64,000 nt of DNA, from positions 311,412 to 375,411 of the forward strand of contig NZ_QYTV02000002.1 in assembly GCF_003605385.1 (NCBI RefSeq). The letters run 5' to 3'. Of the stretch, positions 1 through 8,914 are shown piece by piece. The notes below the pieces were generated by a model. That model saw only the letters and a program-made list of their open reading frames with translations. It ran no database searches and was not told where the DNA came from. The first letter of the stretch is position 1. Each line of letters opens with the position of its first letter. Source of the stretch: Siminovitchia acidinfaciens (GTDB lineage: Bacteria; Bacillota; Bacilli; Bacillales; Bacillaceae_C). Both the position numbers and the translations under genes were made by a program.

Positions 1-1
1 C

Positions 2-223
2 CCAGACCCTGAAATAGCTTCCTACCTATGGATGAATGTAGCGGCGGGCCTGATGGCATGCAGCACAATAATGGGACAGTCTATTCGTGAAGATATTACA
101 CTTTTGTTCGGAAGCTTTCATGCTCAAATCACCATGCTTGGAGCAAAGGTTTTGAACCTGAACAAAGAAAAAGGCTGGTTAGTCCTACCGCCAATGCACC
201 ATAGTAAAGCTGAAGATTGTTAA
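2..223 (+). CDS. C-terminal fragment of a DUF3231-like protein
   Basis: The reading frame is open from the window edge and ends at the TAA at 221-223, so only the last 73 codons are present and the true start lies upstream. The ending resembles DUF3231 proteins of Bacillaceae: a helical stretch followed by a tail with the pattern GWLVLPPMH. These are usually duplicated helical-bundle proteins of unknown function, often in spore formers. Seen: the open frame and the tail. Family assignment is from memory of the pattern only and is tentative. Confidence 0.5.
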   Translation, partial: PDPEIASYLWMNVAAGLMACSTIMGQSIREDITLLFGSFHAQITMLGAKVLNLNKEKGWLVLPPMHHSKAEDC

Positions 224-351
224 GCAAAAAAAATAAAATACAATCATCTATTTGTGAGCCTGTGGCATACTGATAGCATGTAGCTTTATACTTAGTCTTG
301 GAAAACGGAAAGATCGGGGACATCACGGCAGAATTATGGTAGGATATTCAA

Positions 352-387
352 CCAATCAAAGTGCTCAAAATTGAGCCCTTTGATTGG
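352..387. terminator. Long inverted repeat, probable bidirectional terminator
   Basis: CCAATCAAAG, then GCTCAA, is mirrored by TTGAGC and CTTTGATTGG around a two-base centre, with one unpaired position on each side. It lies between the end of the DUF3231-like gene on + and the end of the RidA-like gene on -. Neither side has a strong U-tract, so terminator function is likely but not certain. Confidence 0.55.
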
Positions 388-413
388 ATAATTAAAACTT
401 AACTGCTTAGTCT

Positions 414-848
414 TTAAGAAGAAACAGCAGCGATCAATTGAATCTCAACCGGCGCGCCGCCTGGCAATGATGAAACGCCTATCGCAGCCCTGCTCCCTAT
501 CCCCGCATCTCCCAGCGCTTCATATAAATATTCAGAAGCCATGTCTGCTATACCTGAGTGCGCCTTAAATCCTTCTTCCGCGTTAATGTATACGGTGAGA
601 GAAAGTATCTGCTGCAATTGTTCCTGCTCCGAAAGTGTATTTCGGGCTGCAGTAAGCGCATTGGAAACCGCCTGTATGACAGCCTCTTTATAACTATCAA
701 TCGGTTCCTCAGCACTCACTTTCCCACTATGTATCAATACGCCATTGTTTCTTGGAGTCATCCCTGCAGTATAGATTATGTTTCCAAAACGGGATGCCGG
801 CACATATTTTCCTTGCGGAATCGGATTCTTCTTTTCTTCAATACTCAT
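414..848 (-). CDS. RidA/YjgF family enamine deaminase-like protein
   Basis: A 144-residue protein with the RidA fold signature: an N-terminal strand region carrying YTAGMTP, a central QAVSNAL helix, a T-V-Y-I-N strand and a C-terminal R-A-A-I-G-V-S-S-L-P-G-G segment in which the conserved Arg contacts the substrate carboxylate in RidA proteins. Known members hydrolyse reactive 2-aminoacrylate or related enamines made by PLP enzymes. The start overlaps the stop of the upstream aminotransferase by 4 nt (ATGA), indicating translational coupling and suggesting it clears imines produced by that enzyme. The Arg and the fold pattern are seen; the specific partnership is inferred from the overlap. 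Confidence 0.85.
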   Translation of the reverse strand: MSIEEKKNPIPQGKYVPASRFGNIIYTAGMTPRNNGVLIHSGKVSAEEPIDSYKEAVIQAVSNALTAARNTLSEQEQLQQILSLTVYINAEEGFKAHSGIADMASEYLYEALGDAGIGSRAAIGVSSLPGGAPVEIQLIAAVSS

Positions 849-2062
849 TTGCGATATTCCTCCACTACTTTGATAATACGTTCAATTGCACCCTCTGCCG
901 CTGCGTGGTCCTGTGAGAAGTTAATTCGAAAGCTGTCGGTGAACTGTGATCCAAATTCAGTACCAGGCGTTACGGTAACAGCTGCCTGAAGGCGAAGAAT
1001 TTTCACGAATTGGCTGATCGACACATCCAATTTTGGAATTCTCGGAAAAAGATAACTGCCTGCCTCTGTGGTTCTTAATTGAAAATATCCACTAGCCCGC
1101 AATTTGTCAATCAAATTATCACGAATTGCCTGGTGCTCGGAAATCCGTTTGGTCATCCACCCTTCTGGCTCGGCAAACCAGGATTTCAACACGGCTTGAC
1201 TATAGCCCCCGGCCCGGAGAGATACGATGGCCTGCAGTTTTTCCATTCGGCCAATAATGTTGGCAGACCCAAATGCTACTCCCAGCCTGTACCCACTTAG
1301 CGATTCTGTTTTCGATGGTCCCATAATTGTGATGACATTTTCCGGGTCTATAGTATTCTGTGCGCATAGGTGCGTATAAGTCCGTCCCTCAAAAATCTGA
1401 CGCGAGTACAGTTGATCGACAATGACCTTTGCTCCATATTTTTCTGCAAGCTCCGCAATTTCCCGAATTTCATCTGGTGAATAAATGACCCCTGTCGGAT
1501 TATTCGGATTTGAAAATAAAAAAAGTTTAACACCAGAATTAAACGCTTCCTCCAACTGAGTTAAATCTAATCCGGCGCAAGTAGTGGTTTGTAAATAATC
1601 CAACTGAACAGGAACGGCTTCACCGTCAAAAAACTCAACCAACTTTCGATTAGCAAAATAATCCGGCGCAACAATGGCAACTTTGTCGCCTCTATATACC
1701 CAAGATCCCATTGCAAGGAAAAGTGCTCCTTGTGTTCCTGGGGTGATAATGAAATTTTGCTCTGGATCAATTGTTGTTCCCGTAAAATTAGAGAGCTTTT
1801 TGGCTACATTCTTCCGGATGGCTTCACTCCCGCGATACTCAGTATAAGCCTGCTTACCACCGACGTGCACGCCTTCAATAAAGATATCCAGAGTACCCGG
1901 AATAGGTTCGAAAGCGTCTACATCACCATGCGAAAAATCAACCGGTTTGCCTTCAATTTTCTCACCGCGAAGCTGAATCTCGTCTATATTCTGGCGGCCC
2001 TCTTGTCCAGGTGCATGCTCAGCACCAATTTTTGAGAACTTTTCTTCTAATAAATAATTCAT
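845..2062 (-). CDS. Class I/II pyridoxal-phosphate aminotransferase
   Basis: About 405 residues with the fold-type I layout: SNPNNPTGV near residue 184, VDQLYS near 215 and the Schiff-base lysine in PSKTESLSGYRLG near 250. A second ATG lies six bases upstream at 2068, but a GAGGG site sits seven bases before the ATG at 2062 and almost touches the upstream one, so 2062 is preferred. The gene is followed by, and overlaps, a RidA-like gene. It resembles aspartate/aromatic or valine-pyruvate type aminotransferases, but the amino-acid substrate cannot be read from the sequence. Confidence 0.85.
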   Translation of the reverse strand: MNYLLEEKFSKIGAEHAPGQEGRQNIDEIQLRGEKIEGKPVDFSHGDVDAFEPIPGTLDIFIEGVHVGGKQAYTEYRGSEAIRKNVAKKLSNFTGTTIDPEQNFIITPGTQGALFLAMGSWVYRGDKVAIVAPDYFANRKLVEFFDGEAVPVQLDYLQTTTCAGLDLTQLEEAFNSGVKLFLFSNPNNPTGVIYSPDEIREIAELAEKYGAKVIVDQLYSRQIFEGRTYTHLCAQNTIDPENVITIMGPSKTESLSGYRLGVAFGSANIIGRMEKLQAIVSLRAGGYSQAVLKSWFAEPEGWMTKRISEHQAIRDNLIDKLRASGYFQLRTTEAGSYLFPRIPKLDVSISQFVKILRLQAAVTVTPGTEFGSQFTDSFRINFSQDHAAAEGAIERIIKVVEEYRK

Positions 2063-2068
2063 GATCAT

Positions 2069-2568
2069 TCCCTCTTTTCTCTTTCCATACGAATCGGTAT
2101 TGAAAGGAACATAATATTGGAAGGCCTCCCCTTAAAAATGGTGACTCAGTGCGCGTATCAATTTTCCAACTTTTCACATATCAAGCTTACCATATAACCA
2201 TTTTCTTCAAAAGGGGTGTAACCATACCAATTAAAAGCGCCTCTCCCAAGAGGCGGTCTTTTTATCGGCGCTCATTCCTTGATTAATTGGTTCAATATTA
2301 GTTATCATCACCTATTAATTGGTTCACGATAGAGGTTCAAACAAATAAAATACAAGCGGAAACGCATTAGAATCTACAAATGGATTCTAATGCGTTCTTT
2401 GTAATATCAATGATTAATAGTTTTTTGAAGTTTACCTTTCTTTAAAGCTTCACGGGTATTGATACTTTTTCTGATGGTGTGGACTTGAGTTCATTGCCCG
2501 CTTAAATATTATTATTGCCTCCCGATAGTTTAATGTTTTTGTTTTACTGAATATAATATCCTATCCTT
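2069..2568. other. Gene-free stretch with two hairpins
   Basis: No convincing gene on either strand. A perfect CGCCTCT/AGAGGCG hairpin at 2238-2255 is followed by GTCTTTTTAT, a terminator shape for + transcription although no + gene precedes it. A perfect 14-bp inverted repeat lies at 2361-2396 (AACGCATTAGAATC and its complement, 8-base loop) followed by CTTT. The motif ATTAATTGGTTCA occurs twice near 2282 and 2325. Confidence 0.5.
2361..2396. repeat. Perfect 14-bp inverted repeat
   Basis: AACGCATTAGAATC at 2361-2374 is exactly complementary to 2383-2396, with loop TACAAATG. It could be a terminator for either neighbouring - gene's leader or a remnant of a mobile-element end. No element body is visible. 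Confidence 0.5.
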
Positions 2569-3438
2569 TTAAAACTGCCCAAGCATCCTTTCCGGAAAAT
2601 CAATAAATGGATTCCGGTTGCCCTGAATCTCATAAATCGCCTGATTGCGGTGCTTCTCATAGAGATCAGGCGGAAATTGCCGATGCCATCCCATAAGTAA
2701 TTGTGTATCCACTCTCTCTAAATATTCGGGTTTAATCTGTTTTGGATACCGGATTAAAAAGTAGAGCATTGCCCTGGCAACTGTTCCCTTCCCATATTCC
2801 GGTTCAAACAATTCCCCTTCTGCCTTGCCACAGCCCGATTTGATACGTTTTGCAACTACCTCGGGTTCGTAATCGGCAAAATCATGATACAGATAATTGC
2901 TCCGATGAGAATTGCATTTCGGTTCACAGGTAAATAAATGGTGGATATCGCCCCGCATCGGCTGCTGTTTATCAAACCAGGATTGCGGAACAGCGTGCTC
3001 ACAATTAAATTTAAAATCACTTTCAATCTTTGCCAGCCGCTCAGAATCTGATGCCGTAACTTTTTTCATTTCTTTTTTCCTTTTTAACGACGTATAATAG
3101 TCCTCCTCCATCACTTCTTCCGGTTCCCGCTCTTTTCCATTGTAAATACTTATCAGTTTGCCATCCGGCTGAAGGTCCACCCATGGATAAACATACTCGC
3201 TCGGATTATACCCAACGTGATTGGTATGAGTATCCCTGAGCAACTCCGTTAAGGACTGAATGATATTATCCCTACTGGAATTTTCAAAATCAATTCCAAG
3301 GTAATACTGATTAATTGATTGCTTATCTTTTTCTTCATTATAATAGGCCTTTTCATCTTCCTGTATTTTAGCCTTTCGTTCCTTCACCTTAGCGAGCAGC
3401 ACTTTCAGATGGTCAAAATTGCTTGTAATCGAGAGCAT
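2569..3438 (-). CDS. Endonuclease I-type beta-beta-alpha-metal nuclease
   Basis: 289 residues with a nuclease core in the middle: NCEHAVPQSWF at about 145-155 supplies the catalytic His, and DIHHLFTCEPKCNSHRSN at about 164-181 supplies further His/Asn metal and phosphate contacts typical of the endonuclease I (Vibrio Vvn / Bacillus BsnA) family. Unlike the secreted BsnA it has no N-terminal signal peptide; its first ~40 residues look like a charged helix, so it is probably cytoplasmic. A strong site GGAGGAG lies six bases before the ATG. It stands alone; no immunity or phage gene is adjacent. Role unknown: DNA or RNA degradation in a defence or scavenging context are both possible. Confidence 0.8.
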   Translation of the reverse strand: MLSITSNFDHLKVLLAKVKERKAKIQEDEKAYYNEEKDKQSINQYYLGIDFENSSRDNIIQSLTELLRDTHTNHVGYNPSEYVYPWVDLQPDGKLISIYNGKEREPEEVMEEDYYTSLKRKKEMKKVTASDSERLAKIESDFKFNCEHAVPQSWFDKQQPMRGDIHHLFTCEPKCNSHRSNYLYHDFADYEPEVVAKRIKSGCGKAEGELFEPEYGKGTVARAMLYFLIRYPKQIKPEYLERVDTQLLMGWHRQFPPDLYEKHRNQAIYEIQGNRNPFIDFPERMLGQF

Positions 3439-3623
3439 ATTTTTCTCCTCCGCTCGTTATAGTTTGATCTTTTGCTACCTTTGAATATTACTTATTTCTC
3501 CTCTCGACCCGGAAATTCCTTCCAAAACTATGTTTAAAAGATCCCATGAAGACGTGAGTTTTGAACTTCATGGATAGTTGTATCAGTAACATAAATAATT
3601 AATTGCCTAGGATTCCTCTCATT

Positions 3624-3655
3624 CAAGAAAACTCCAGGGCACCAAGACCCCGGAG
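3624..3655 (-). terminator. Rho-independent terminator of the flavoenzyme gene
   Basis: On the - strand CTCCGGGG and CCCTGGAG (one G-U pair) enclose an 8-base loop at 3632-3655 and are followed by TTTTCTT. It lies just downstream of the lactate monooxygenase-like gene. Confidence 0.75.
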
Positions 3656-3669
3656 CTTTCTTCTTACCT

Positions 3670-4833
3670 CTATTCATCGGCCCTCTTCAAGAACAGACCA
3701 TCCACCTCTTTAATTGAGCTTCTTCCTGATATAGCTAATTGCAACTCCGTCTCAGCAATGAGATTTTCAAGGACTTTAGCCACTCCCGTTTGGCCCGCCA
3801 CTGCGAGGCCATATGCAAATGGACGCCCGATCAAGACAGCTGTTGCCCCAAGAGCGATCGCTTTTAATATATCAGCTCCTCTTCTGATACCGCTGTCCAA
3901 CAAAACCGGGATTCTATTCTCAACAGCTTCGCAGATGGATGGCAGGACATCAAGTGTAGCCACCCCCCCATCCAATTGCCGACCGCCGTGGTTGGAAACG
4001 ATGATTCCATCCGCTCCATGCTCAAATGCCAACAGTGCATCATCCGAATGAGTCACTCCCTTCAAAAGGACAGGCAAGGATGTTTTATTGCAGATATACT
4101 CAAAATCCTTCCAAGTAAAAGTTACATTGTTCCCTTCTTCCAATGCCTTCTTACTGGCGCCCTTTACATCTTGCTCCGGCGGCACTTCAAGCTTGGAACG
4201 GAAGACGGGATCAGAAAAATAATTGCCCATCCCTTCCCCGGACAAAAAAGGGAGATACTTATTGTTCAAGTCCTTCTCCCGCCAGCCGAGCAAAGTGGAA
4301 TCAATGGTTACAACAATTGCTGAATAACCGGCATCCTCCGCTCTCTTTAAAAAACTATCCGTTAGTTCCTGATCCATGGGAGGATAAAGTTGAAACCATC
4401 GCAATGCGTCACCCATTGCTTCCGCGACCTCTTCCATTGATTTCGTTGATACATTGCTGAGGATATAAGGAACCCCCAACTTGGCAGCCGCTTTGGCAGG
4501 AGCAACTTCTGCTTCAGGATGAAGAATGGAGTTAACTCCAATTGGTGCAAGCATTATGGGAACAGGGATTTCTTTTCCGAAAAGCTCGATGGACAAATCC
4601 CGTTCACTCACATCACAGCAGATCCTCGCATGGATATGGTGCTTTTGAAAAGCCTCCAAGTTAGCCCGCATCGTATCCCCTGCCCCTGCGCCCCCATTCA
4701 CATAATCAAAGGGACCAGCAGCAAGTATCTCTTTGGCCTTGACCTCCCAGTCTTTATACGAAACCGGCAGGAGTGCAACCCCCTCGTCCCCACTTTCGTA
4801 AAATTTCATTTGAATGTCTTCACCATTTGGCAA
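3670..4833 (-). CDS. FMN-dependent lactate 2-monooxygenase-like alpha-hydroxy-acid oxidase
   Basis: 387 residues of the FMN-dependent alpha-hydroxy-acid dehydrogenase barrel. The active-site His is in SNHGGRQLDG at about 280-289, a flavin lysine in LLKGV near 258, the phosphate-binding DSGIRRG near 313 and GRPF near 336, and the N-terminal YVNGGAG supplies the substrate tyrosine near 44. Length and the long insertion around 190-240 fit lactate 2-monooxygenase-like members better than the ~370-residue L-lactate oxidases. Known chemistry: oxidation of lactate or a similar 2-hydroxy acid with O2. The start is TTG at 4833, because GGGAGGG lies six to seven bases before it. A carboxylate uptake operon lies beyond the adjacent spacer, but a functional link is only inference. 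Confidence 0.85.
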   Translation of the reverse strand: MPNGEDIQMKFYESGDEGVALLPVSYKDWEVKAKEILAAGPFDYVNGGAGAGDTMRANLEAFQKHHIHARICCDVSERDLSIELFGKEIPVPIMLAPIGVNSILHPEAEVAPAKAAAKLGVPYILSNVSTKSMEEVAEAMGDALRWFQLYPPMDQELTDSFLKRAEDAGYSAIVVTIDSTLLGWREKDLNNKYLPFLSGEGMGNYFSDPVFRSKLEVPPEQDVKGASKKALEEGNNVTFTWKDFEYICNKTSLPVLLKGVTHSDDALLAFEHGADGIIVSNHGGRQLDGGVATLDVLPSICEAVENRIPVLLDSGIRRGADILKAIALGATAVLIGRPFAYGLAVAGQTGVAKVLENLIAETELQLAISGRSSIKEVDGLFLKRADE

Positions 4834-5620
4834 TGAATTCCCTCCCAGCTTAAATGTAAAAAGTCTACTATATAAGTATTACCTAGTTGTCCATAAAAAA
4901 TGGACAGCGAACTTTCTAAAAAGGCGATTAATTACTTTCAACCGAAGGTATATAATTTTTTACCATCTACAACGACACAACTAAAAAAAGAATGAACAAT
5001 ATTCAATAGAACATTCCTTCCATCCATCTTATTTCTCCCTCTCTTAGTATTTATTATGCAGGCGCTTAATAGCTGAAGATGCCTTTGTTGCAGTAAAGCA
5101 GGAATTCTTATACCGGGTCTTCACCCAAGTGAAAGAAATCGGCGGCCCCCCTAGGCACCTTATCCTGACTGGTCTTCCGCACGGGGAGGAGAACTTGAAG
5201 TTTTGAAACTGCAGTGGCAATAACAGGGCATAGAGTACCTATGCAAGGAGAAGAATTATCTAAGAACCTGGAGAAATTGGCTAAAAAAATCCATATAACC
5301 GGGAATTAATTATCCAATAATGATATTGTCCAACAAATCAAAGAGAATGGATTTAATTTGCATAGAATAATATTTTAGCTCTTCTTTCATAGCTTTGAGT
5401 CAATTGCTATAGAGGAGGAGCAACGCATGATTGGCAAGTATTTACCTGTAACTGCGGCCGTTCAATTCAGGACTTTAACCATTCACCTAATCCCCTATTC
5501 CCCCTAAAAACCAATTGTAAAAAAGATCTCCATTTGGCCTCCCCCTTTCCATAAAAAAGTGCATTCTCATGTAATGGCAGGAGTCAAACCCGAATACATA
5601 TAGATAAGCCTCATAGTAGG
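4834..5620. other. Spacer with decayed coding traces
   Basis: No intact gene. Between about 5067 and 5197 one + frame reads LIAEDAFVAVKQEFLYRV and onward to a stop, and a second frame at about 5212-5310 reads AVAITGHRVPMQGEE and onward to a stop. The two together look like the tail of a protein broken by a frameshift; the last part faintly recalls the C-terminal end of IclR-type regulators, but I cannot assign it. A 26-codon ORF with a strong ribosome site follows at 5427-5507. Confidence 0.4.
5427..5507 (+). CDS. Very short ORF with strong ribosome binding site
   Basis: A 26-codon frame begins at the ATG at 5427, six bases after AGAGGAGGAG, and starts MIGKYLPVTAAV before running into proline- and leucine-rich residues. 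The good translation signal and sensible first dozen residues suggest the beginning of a gene whose remainder has been lost, rather than a functional small protein. Confidence 0.25.
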   Translation: MIGKYLPVTAAVQFRTLTIHLIPYSP

Positions 5621-5662
5621 TTGGTTCTACTTTCTCAAGCTAGAAAACTGGGGGGAAGATCA

Positions 5663-6631
5663 TTGAGAAAAGCCTTTTATATGTTAATGGCTGTTGCTGG
5701 ATTATTGGTTCTTTTAACCTCCTGTTCATCATCCGTAACTGAAAAGTCTAAAGAAAAACAAAACAGTTTTCCGGAAAAGTCAATTACCTACAGCATTCCA
5801 TTTGAACCAGGCGGACAATCTGACATAGAAGCGAGAAGACAACAACCCTTTCTTGAAAAATCACTTGGGCAAAAAATCGTCATTCAATATAAACCGGGTG
5901 GTGGTGGATCGGTTGGATGGAATGAATTGGCGAACAAAAAACCTGATGGCTATTTCATTGCGGGAATCAATATTCCACATATTATTCTACAACCGTTAGC
6001 AAATAATGATACAGGTTATAAAACGGAGGACATTGTACCTGTGGCCATTTTCCAGGCAACCCCTATCGCGATTGCTGTTGCAAAAGACAGTGAGATTGAA
6101 ACATTGGATGACTTGGTGAAAAAAGCAAAAGAGTCGCCTGGAAAGATTACTGTTTCAGGATCTGGACACCATTCCGGACATCACATGGCATTCCTGCAAT
6201 TGCAGGATCTTGCCGGCATCGAAATGCAGTATGTGCCTTTTGATGGTGCCGGCCCTTCCATGCAGGCTTTTCTTGGTGGAAATACAGATGTCATTTTAGC
6301 AAATTCAAGTGATTTGCTGACGTATACGGACGAAATGAACATCCTGGCTATCGGTTCGGAAGGAACGTTTGAGCCTATGCCTGAAATCCCTACTTTTAAA
6401 GAAGCAGGCTATGATATGACAGCCTCCATCGACCGGGGAGTAGGAGTCCCCCCTGGTACAGATCCAGAGGTGATAAATGTATTGGAAAAAGCCTTTTTGG
6501 ATATTTTGGAAGAGCCCGGAATAAAAGACCAAATGTATCAGGAAGGATTTGAACCGAAGACACTCGGACACCAAGAGTCATTGGAGTACATTGAAATGAA
6601 AACAAAAGAATACGAAAGTATGTATGAATAG
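5663..6631 (+). CDS. TctC-type solute-binding lipoprotein of a tripartite tricarboxylate transporter
   Basis: About 322 residues from the TTG at 5663. Its N-terminus MRKAFYMLMAVAGLL with lipobox LTSC (Cys at about 21) marks an exported, lipid-anchored protein. A GGGGG run just before this TTG supports it over the GTG/ATG-like start 14 codons upstream. The mature part has the TctC/Bug fold pattern: a beta-strand FEPGGQSDIEAR near the front, YKPGGGGSVGW, and a downstream PTFKEAGYD segment. Bug proteins bind carboxylates such as citrate, tricarballylate, or aromatic acids and deliver them to TctAB. It is the first gene of a three-gene operon. The ligand cannot be predicted; the neighbouring lactate-oxidase-like gene hints at organic acids. 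Confidence 0.85.
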   Translation: MRKAFYMLMAVAGLLVLLTSCSSSVTEKSKEKQNSFPEKSITYSIPFEPGGQSDIEARRQQPFLEKSLGQKIVIQYKPGGGGSVGWNELANKKPDGYFIAGINIPHIILQPLANNDTGYKTEDIVPVAIFQATPIAIAVAKDSEIETLDDLVKKAKESPGKITVSGSGHHSGHHMAFLQLQDLAGIEMQYVPFDGAGPSMQAFLGGNTDVILANSSDLLTYTDEMNILAIGSEGTFEPMPEIPTFKEAGYDMTASIDRGVGVPPGTDPEVINVLEKAFLDILEEPGIKDQMYQEGFEPKTLGHQESLEYIEMKTKEYESMYE

Positions 6632-6686
6632 AGCATATCATCTTTTAATTAAAGAGTTCATCGCCCCTAAATAAGGAGGCAATATA

Positions 6687-8225
6687 ATGGATCTTACCCT
6701 TCATATTATCAATTCACTAATAGATCCGATAAATATCCTTTTCCTGTGTCTTGGTGTATTAATAGGGATTATTGTCGGTGCATTGCCAGGCTTGACTGCA
6801 ACCATGGCCCTAGCCTTGCTTTTGCCTTTCACTTTCACCATGCAGCCAGAGACCTCCCTCATTACGATGGGCGGATTATACGTTGGAGGGATTTATGGAG
6901 GTTGTATCTCTGCCATTCTTATTAATACCCCAGGAACTCCTTCCGCCATCGCGACGACCTTCGATGGGTACCCTTTAGCACAAAAAGGAAAAGCTTCCCA
7001 TGCCTTGATCATGGCGGCAATGAGTTCGGGAATTGGAGGTATTATTGGAGGATTTGCCCTATTGTTTTTAACTCCTTTATTAGCAAAGTGGGCGCTAAGC
7101 TTTGGTCCTCCAGAATACTTTTGGGTAGCAGTCTTGGGGTTAACTATGATAGCCACCCTTTCCTCCGGGTCATTATTAAAAGGATTAATCGGTGGCTGTA
7201 TTGGATTGCTTCTTGGAACAGTAGGCATTTCACCTGTAGGAGGAGAATCCCGTTTTACTTTCGGTTTTTCCAGCTTACAGTCTGGTTTGGATATGGTGGT
7301 TATTTTAATTGCCTTCTTTTGTATCCCTGAAGTTATCTCCATGATAGAGAATAGTGTGAAGTCCCAGAAAGCGGTCAAAAACGAAAAAGGGTTGTTGAAA
7401 AAGATTTTCTTTTATATTGTAAAAAAGCCATTTTTCATTATTCGCTCATCCATTATAGGAATTATCGTAGGCATTGTACCAGGAGCGGGCGGAAATGTTG
7501 CTGCCCTTTTGTCCTATGATGCGGCTGTCCGTTTTTCCAAAGATAAACAGTCATTCGGCAAGGGCAATATAGACGGGGTGATGGCGGCGGAAACATCCAA
7601 TAATGCTGAAGTCGGTGGCTCTTTGGTTCCTTTATTATCATTGGGAATTCCAGGATCGCCGCCTGCGGCCATTATACTCGGCGCACTGTTAATGCAGGGA
7701 ATTATGCCGGGACCCAATTTGATGAAAGAACAAGCAGGATTGGTATACACATTTTTAATCGGTTTTATTATTGCAAATGTGATTATGCTGATCTTCGGAT
7801 TAATTGGTTCAAAGTATGTGGGGAAAATCCTAGCCATTCCTGGCTATTACCTCGCTCCTTCCATTGTATTTATGACAATCATTGGAACATACACAATCCG
7901 AAACAGCCTTTTGGACATAGCGATGTTAATCGGATTCGGAGTATTGGCCTTTTTCTTGAAAAATATCGGTTTCCATCCAGCTCCTATTGTGCTTGGCTTT
8001 ATCCTTGGACCCATTGCTGAACGGGGCCTTGCCCAATCTATTCTTCTCGGTCATGCTTCTGGGAATATCTTTGCTCTTTTCTTCTCCCGCCCCATTTCGG
8101 TTGTTTTGATTATTCTGTGCTTAATTTCAATTCTTGGGCCCCTGCTATCTTTTATTGTAAAAAAAACGACTAGCAAACCTGAGCCTGATCCAATCCCTGC
8201 AAAGAAAGCGAGTGGCGGCAATTGA
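6687..8225 (+). CDS. TctA-type large membrane subunit of tripartite tricarboxylate transporter
   Basis: 512 residues, almost wholly hydrophobic, with about 11-12 membrane segments. Family hallmarks are the repeated G-x-x-x-G-x-L-P-G motif near the start (GVLIGIIVGALPGLTATMA) and its counterpart GIIVGIVPGAGGNVAALL near the middle, plus a TSNNAEVGGSLVPLLSLGIPG segment. This is the channel-forming subunit that uses the ion gradient to import the carboxylate supplied by TctC. AAGGAGGC precedes the ATG at good spacing. Its stop overlaps the TctB start. Confidence 0.9.
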   Translation: MDLTLHIINSLIDPINILFLCLGVLIGIIVGALPGLTATMALALLLPFTFTMQPETSLITMGGLYVGGIYGGCISAILINTPGTPSAIATTFDGYPLAQKGKASHALIMAAMSSGIGGIIGGFALLFLTPLLAKWALSFGPPEYFWVAVLGLTMIATLSSGSLLKGLIGGCIGLLLGTVGISPVGGESRFTFGFSSLQSGLDMVVILIAFFCIPEVISMIENSVKSQKAVKNEKGLLKKIFFYIVKKPFFIIRSSIIGIIVGIVPGAGGNVAALLSYDAAVRFSKDKQSFGKGNIDGVMAAETSNNAEVGGSLVPLLSLGIPGSPPAAIILGALLMQGIMPGPNLMKEQAGLVYTFLIGFIIANVIMLIFGLIGSKYVGKILAIPGYYLAPSIVFMTIIGTYTIRNSLLDIAMLIGFGVLAFFLKNIGFHPAPIVLGFILGPIAERGLAQSILLGHASGNIFALFFSRPISVVLIILCLISILGPLLSFIVKKTTSKPEPDPIPAKKASGGN

Positions 8226-8689
8226 TCAGTAAGAAATCAAGGGTTGATCTAATTACATCATTGACCCTTCTTGCCATCTCTTTTATTACACTTTGGAAAA
8301 CAAGCGGATTGTCTGAAATGAGTTCGGTCTTTCCCCGTACAATTGGAATTCTGCTACTTCTTTTAAGCCTGATTTATCTGATTGTAACTTTAGTAAAAAA
8401 AACCTCTGAATCATACTTCAAAAGTACAAATAGGAGGAAAGTGATATTAATTAGTTTAGGAATGGCTGGGTATGTTGTTTTTATTAGTTTGATTGGCTTC
8501 TTATTGGCGAGTATCGTTTATCTTTCCTCTGTCATGTGGCTCCTTCAGAAAGAGGAAACGACTCAAAGAGGGCTCTCCATCCTGTTAAAGTCCGTACTAT
8601 TTTCCATCCTATTCAGTACTGCATTTTACCTGTTGTTTCGATATGTATTTATTGTTCCTTTGCCAGAAGGACTATTTACATGGAAGTAA
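8222..8689 (+). CDS. TctB-type small membrane subunit of tripartite tricarboxylate transporter
   Basis: 155 residues with four hydrophobic segments, as expected for TctB, which partners TctA in the membrane. The start is the TTG at 8222, which overlaps the TctA stop codon by four bases, so its translation is probably coupled. The gene order here is C-A-B; in many operons the small subunit precedes the large one. A strong terminator follows. Confidence 0.8.
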   Translation: MISKKSRVDLITSLTLLAISFITLWKTSGLSEMSSVFPRTIGILLLLLSLIYLIVTLVKKTSESYFKSTNRRKVILISLGMAGYVVFISLIGFLLASIVYLSSVMWLLQKEETTQRGLSILLKSVLFSILFSTAFYLLFRYVFIVPLPEGLFTWK

Positions 8690-8704
8690 CTTACATGCAA
8701 GCTT

Positions 8705-8744
8705 TCCAATAATCCCCATCCGAAAATAGGTGGGGATTATTGGA
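8705..8744 (+). terminator. Terminator of the Tct operon
   Basis: A perfect 14-bp stem (TCCAATAATCCCCA and complement) with a 12-base loop lies 15 bases after the TctB stop. The U-tract is weak, and the structure could also stop - strand reading from the small gene at 8765-8914. Confidence 0.75.
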
Positions 8745-8764
8745 CACTTACATTTAAAAAACGC

Positions 8765-8914
8765 CTAATCCTCCATATAAATACGGGCATAGTATTCGCT
8801 TTCTTCATCTAATTTGTTGTCTTTTCTCAATTCATCAATACCCTCTTTTCGGTCATCTTCAATCACCTGAAAACTTCCCGACACATTTGGTGTTTTTCCT
8901 TTGTACTTATCCAC
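8765..8914 (-). CDS. Small acidic hypothetical protein (49 aa)
   Basis: A 49-codon frame starts at the GTG at 8914, eight bases after AGGAGTG, and reads VDKYKGKTPNVSGSFQVIED, then a highly charged middle and an acidic end (EYYARIYMED). It has no hydrophobic segment. The balanced codon use, charged composition and excellent ribosome site argue for a real gene of the type common in Bacillaceae genomes and often expressed during sporulation. No family is recognised. Confidence 0.6.
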   Translation of the reverse strand: MDKYKGKTPNVSGSFQVIEDDRKEGIDELRKDNKLDEESEYYARIYMED

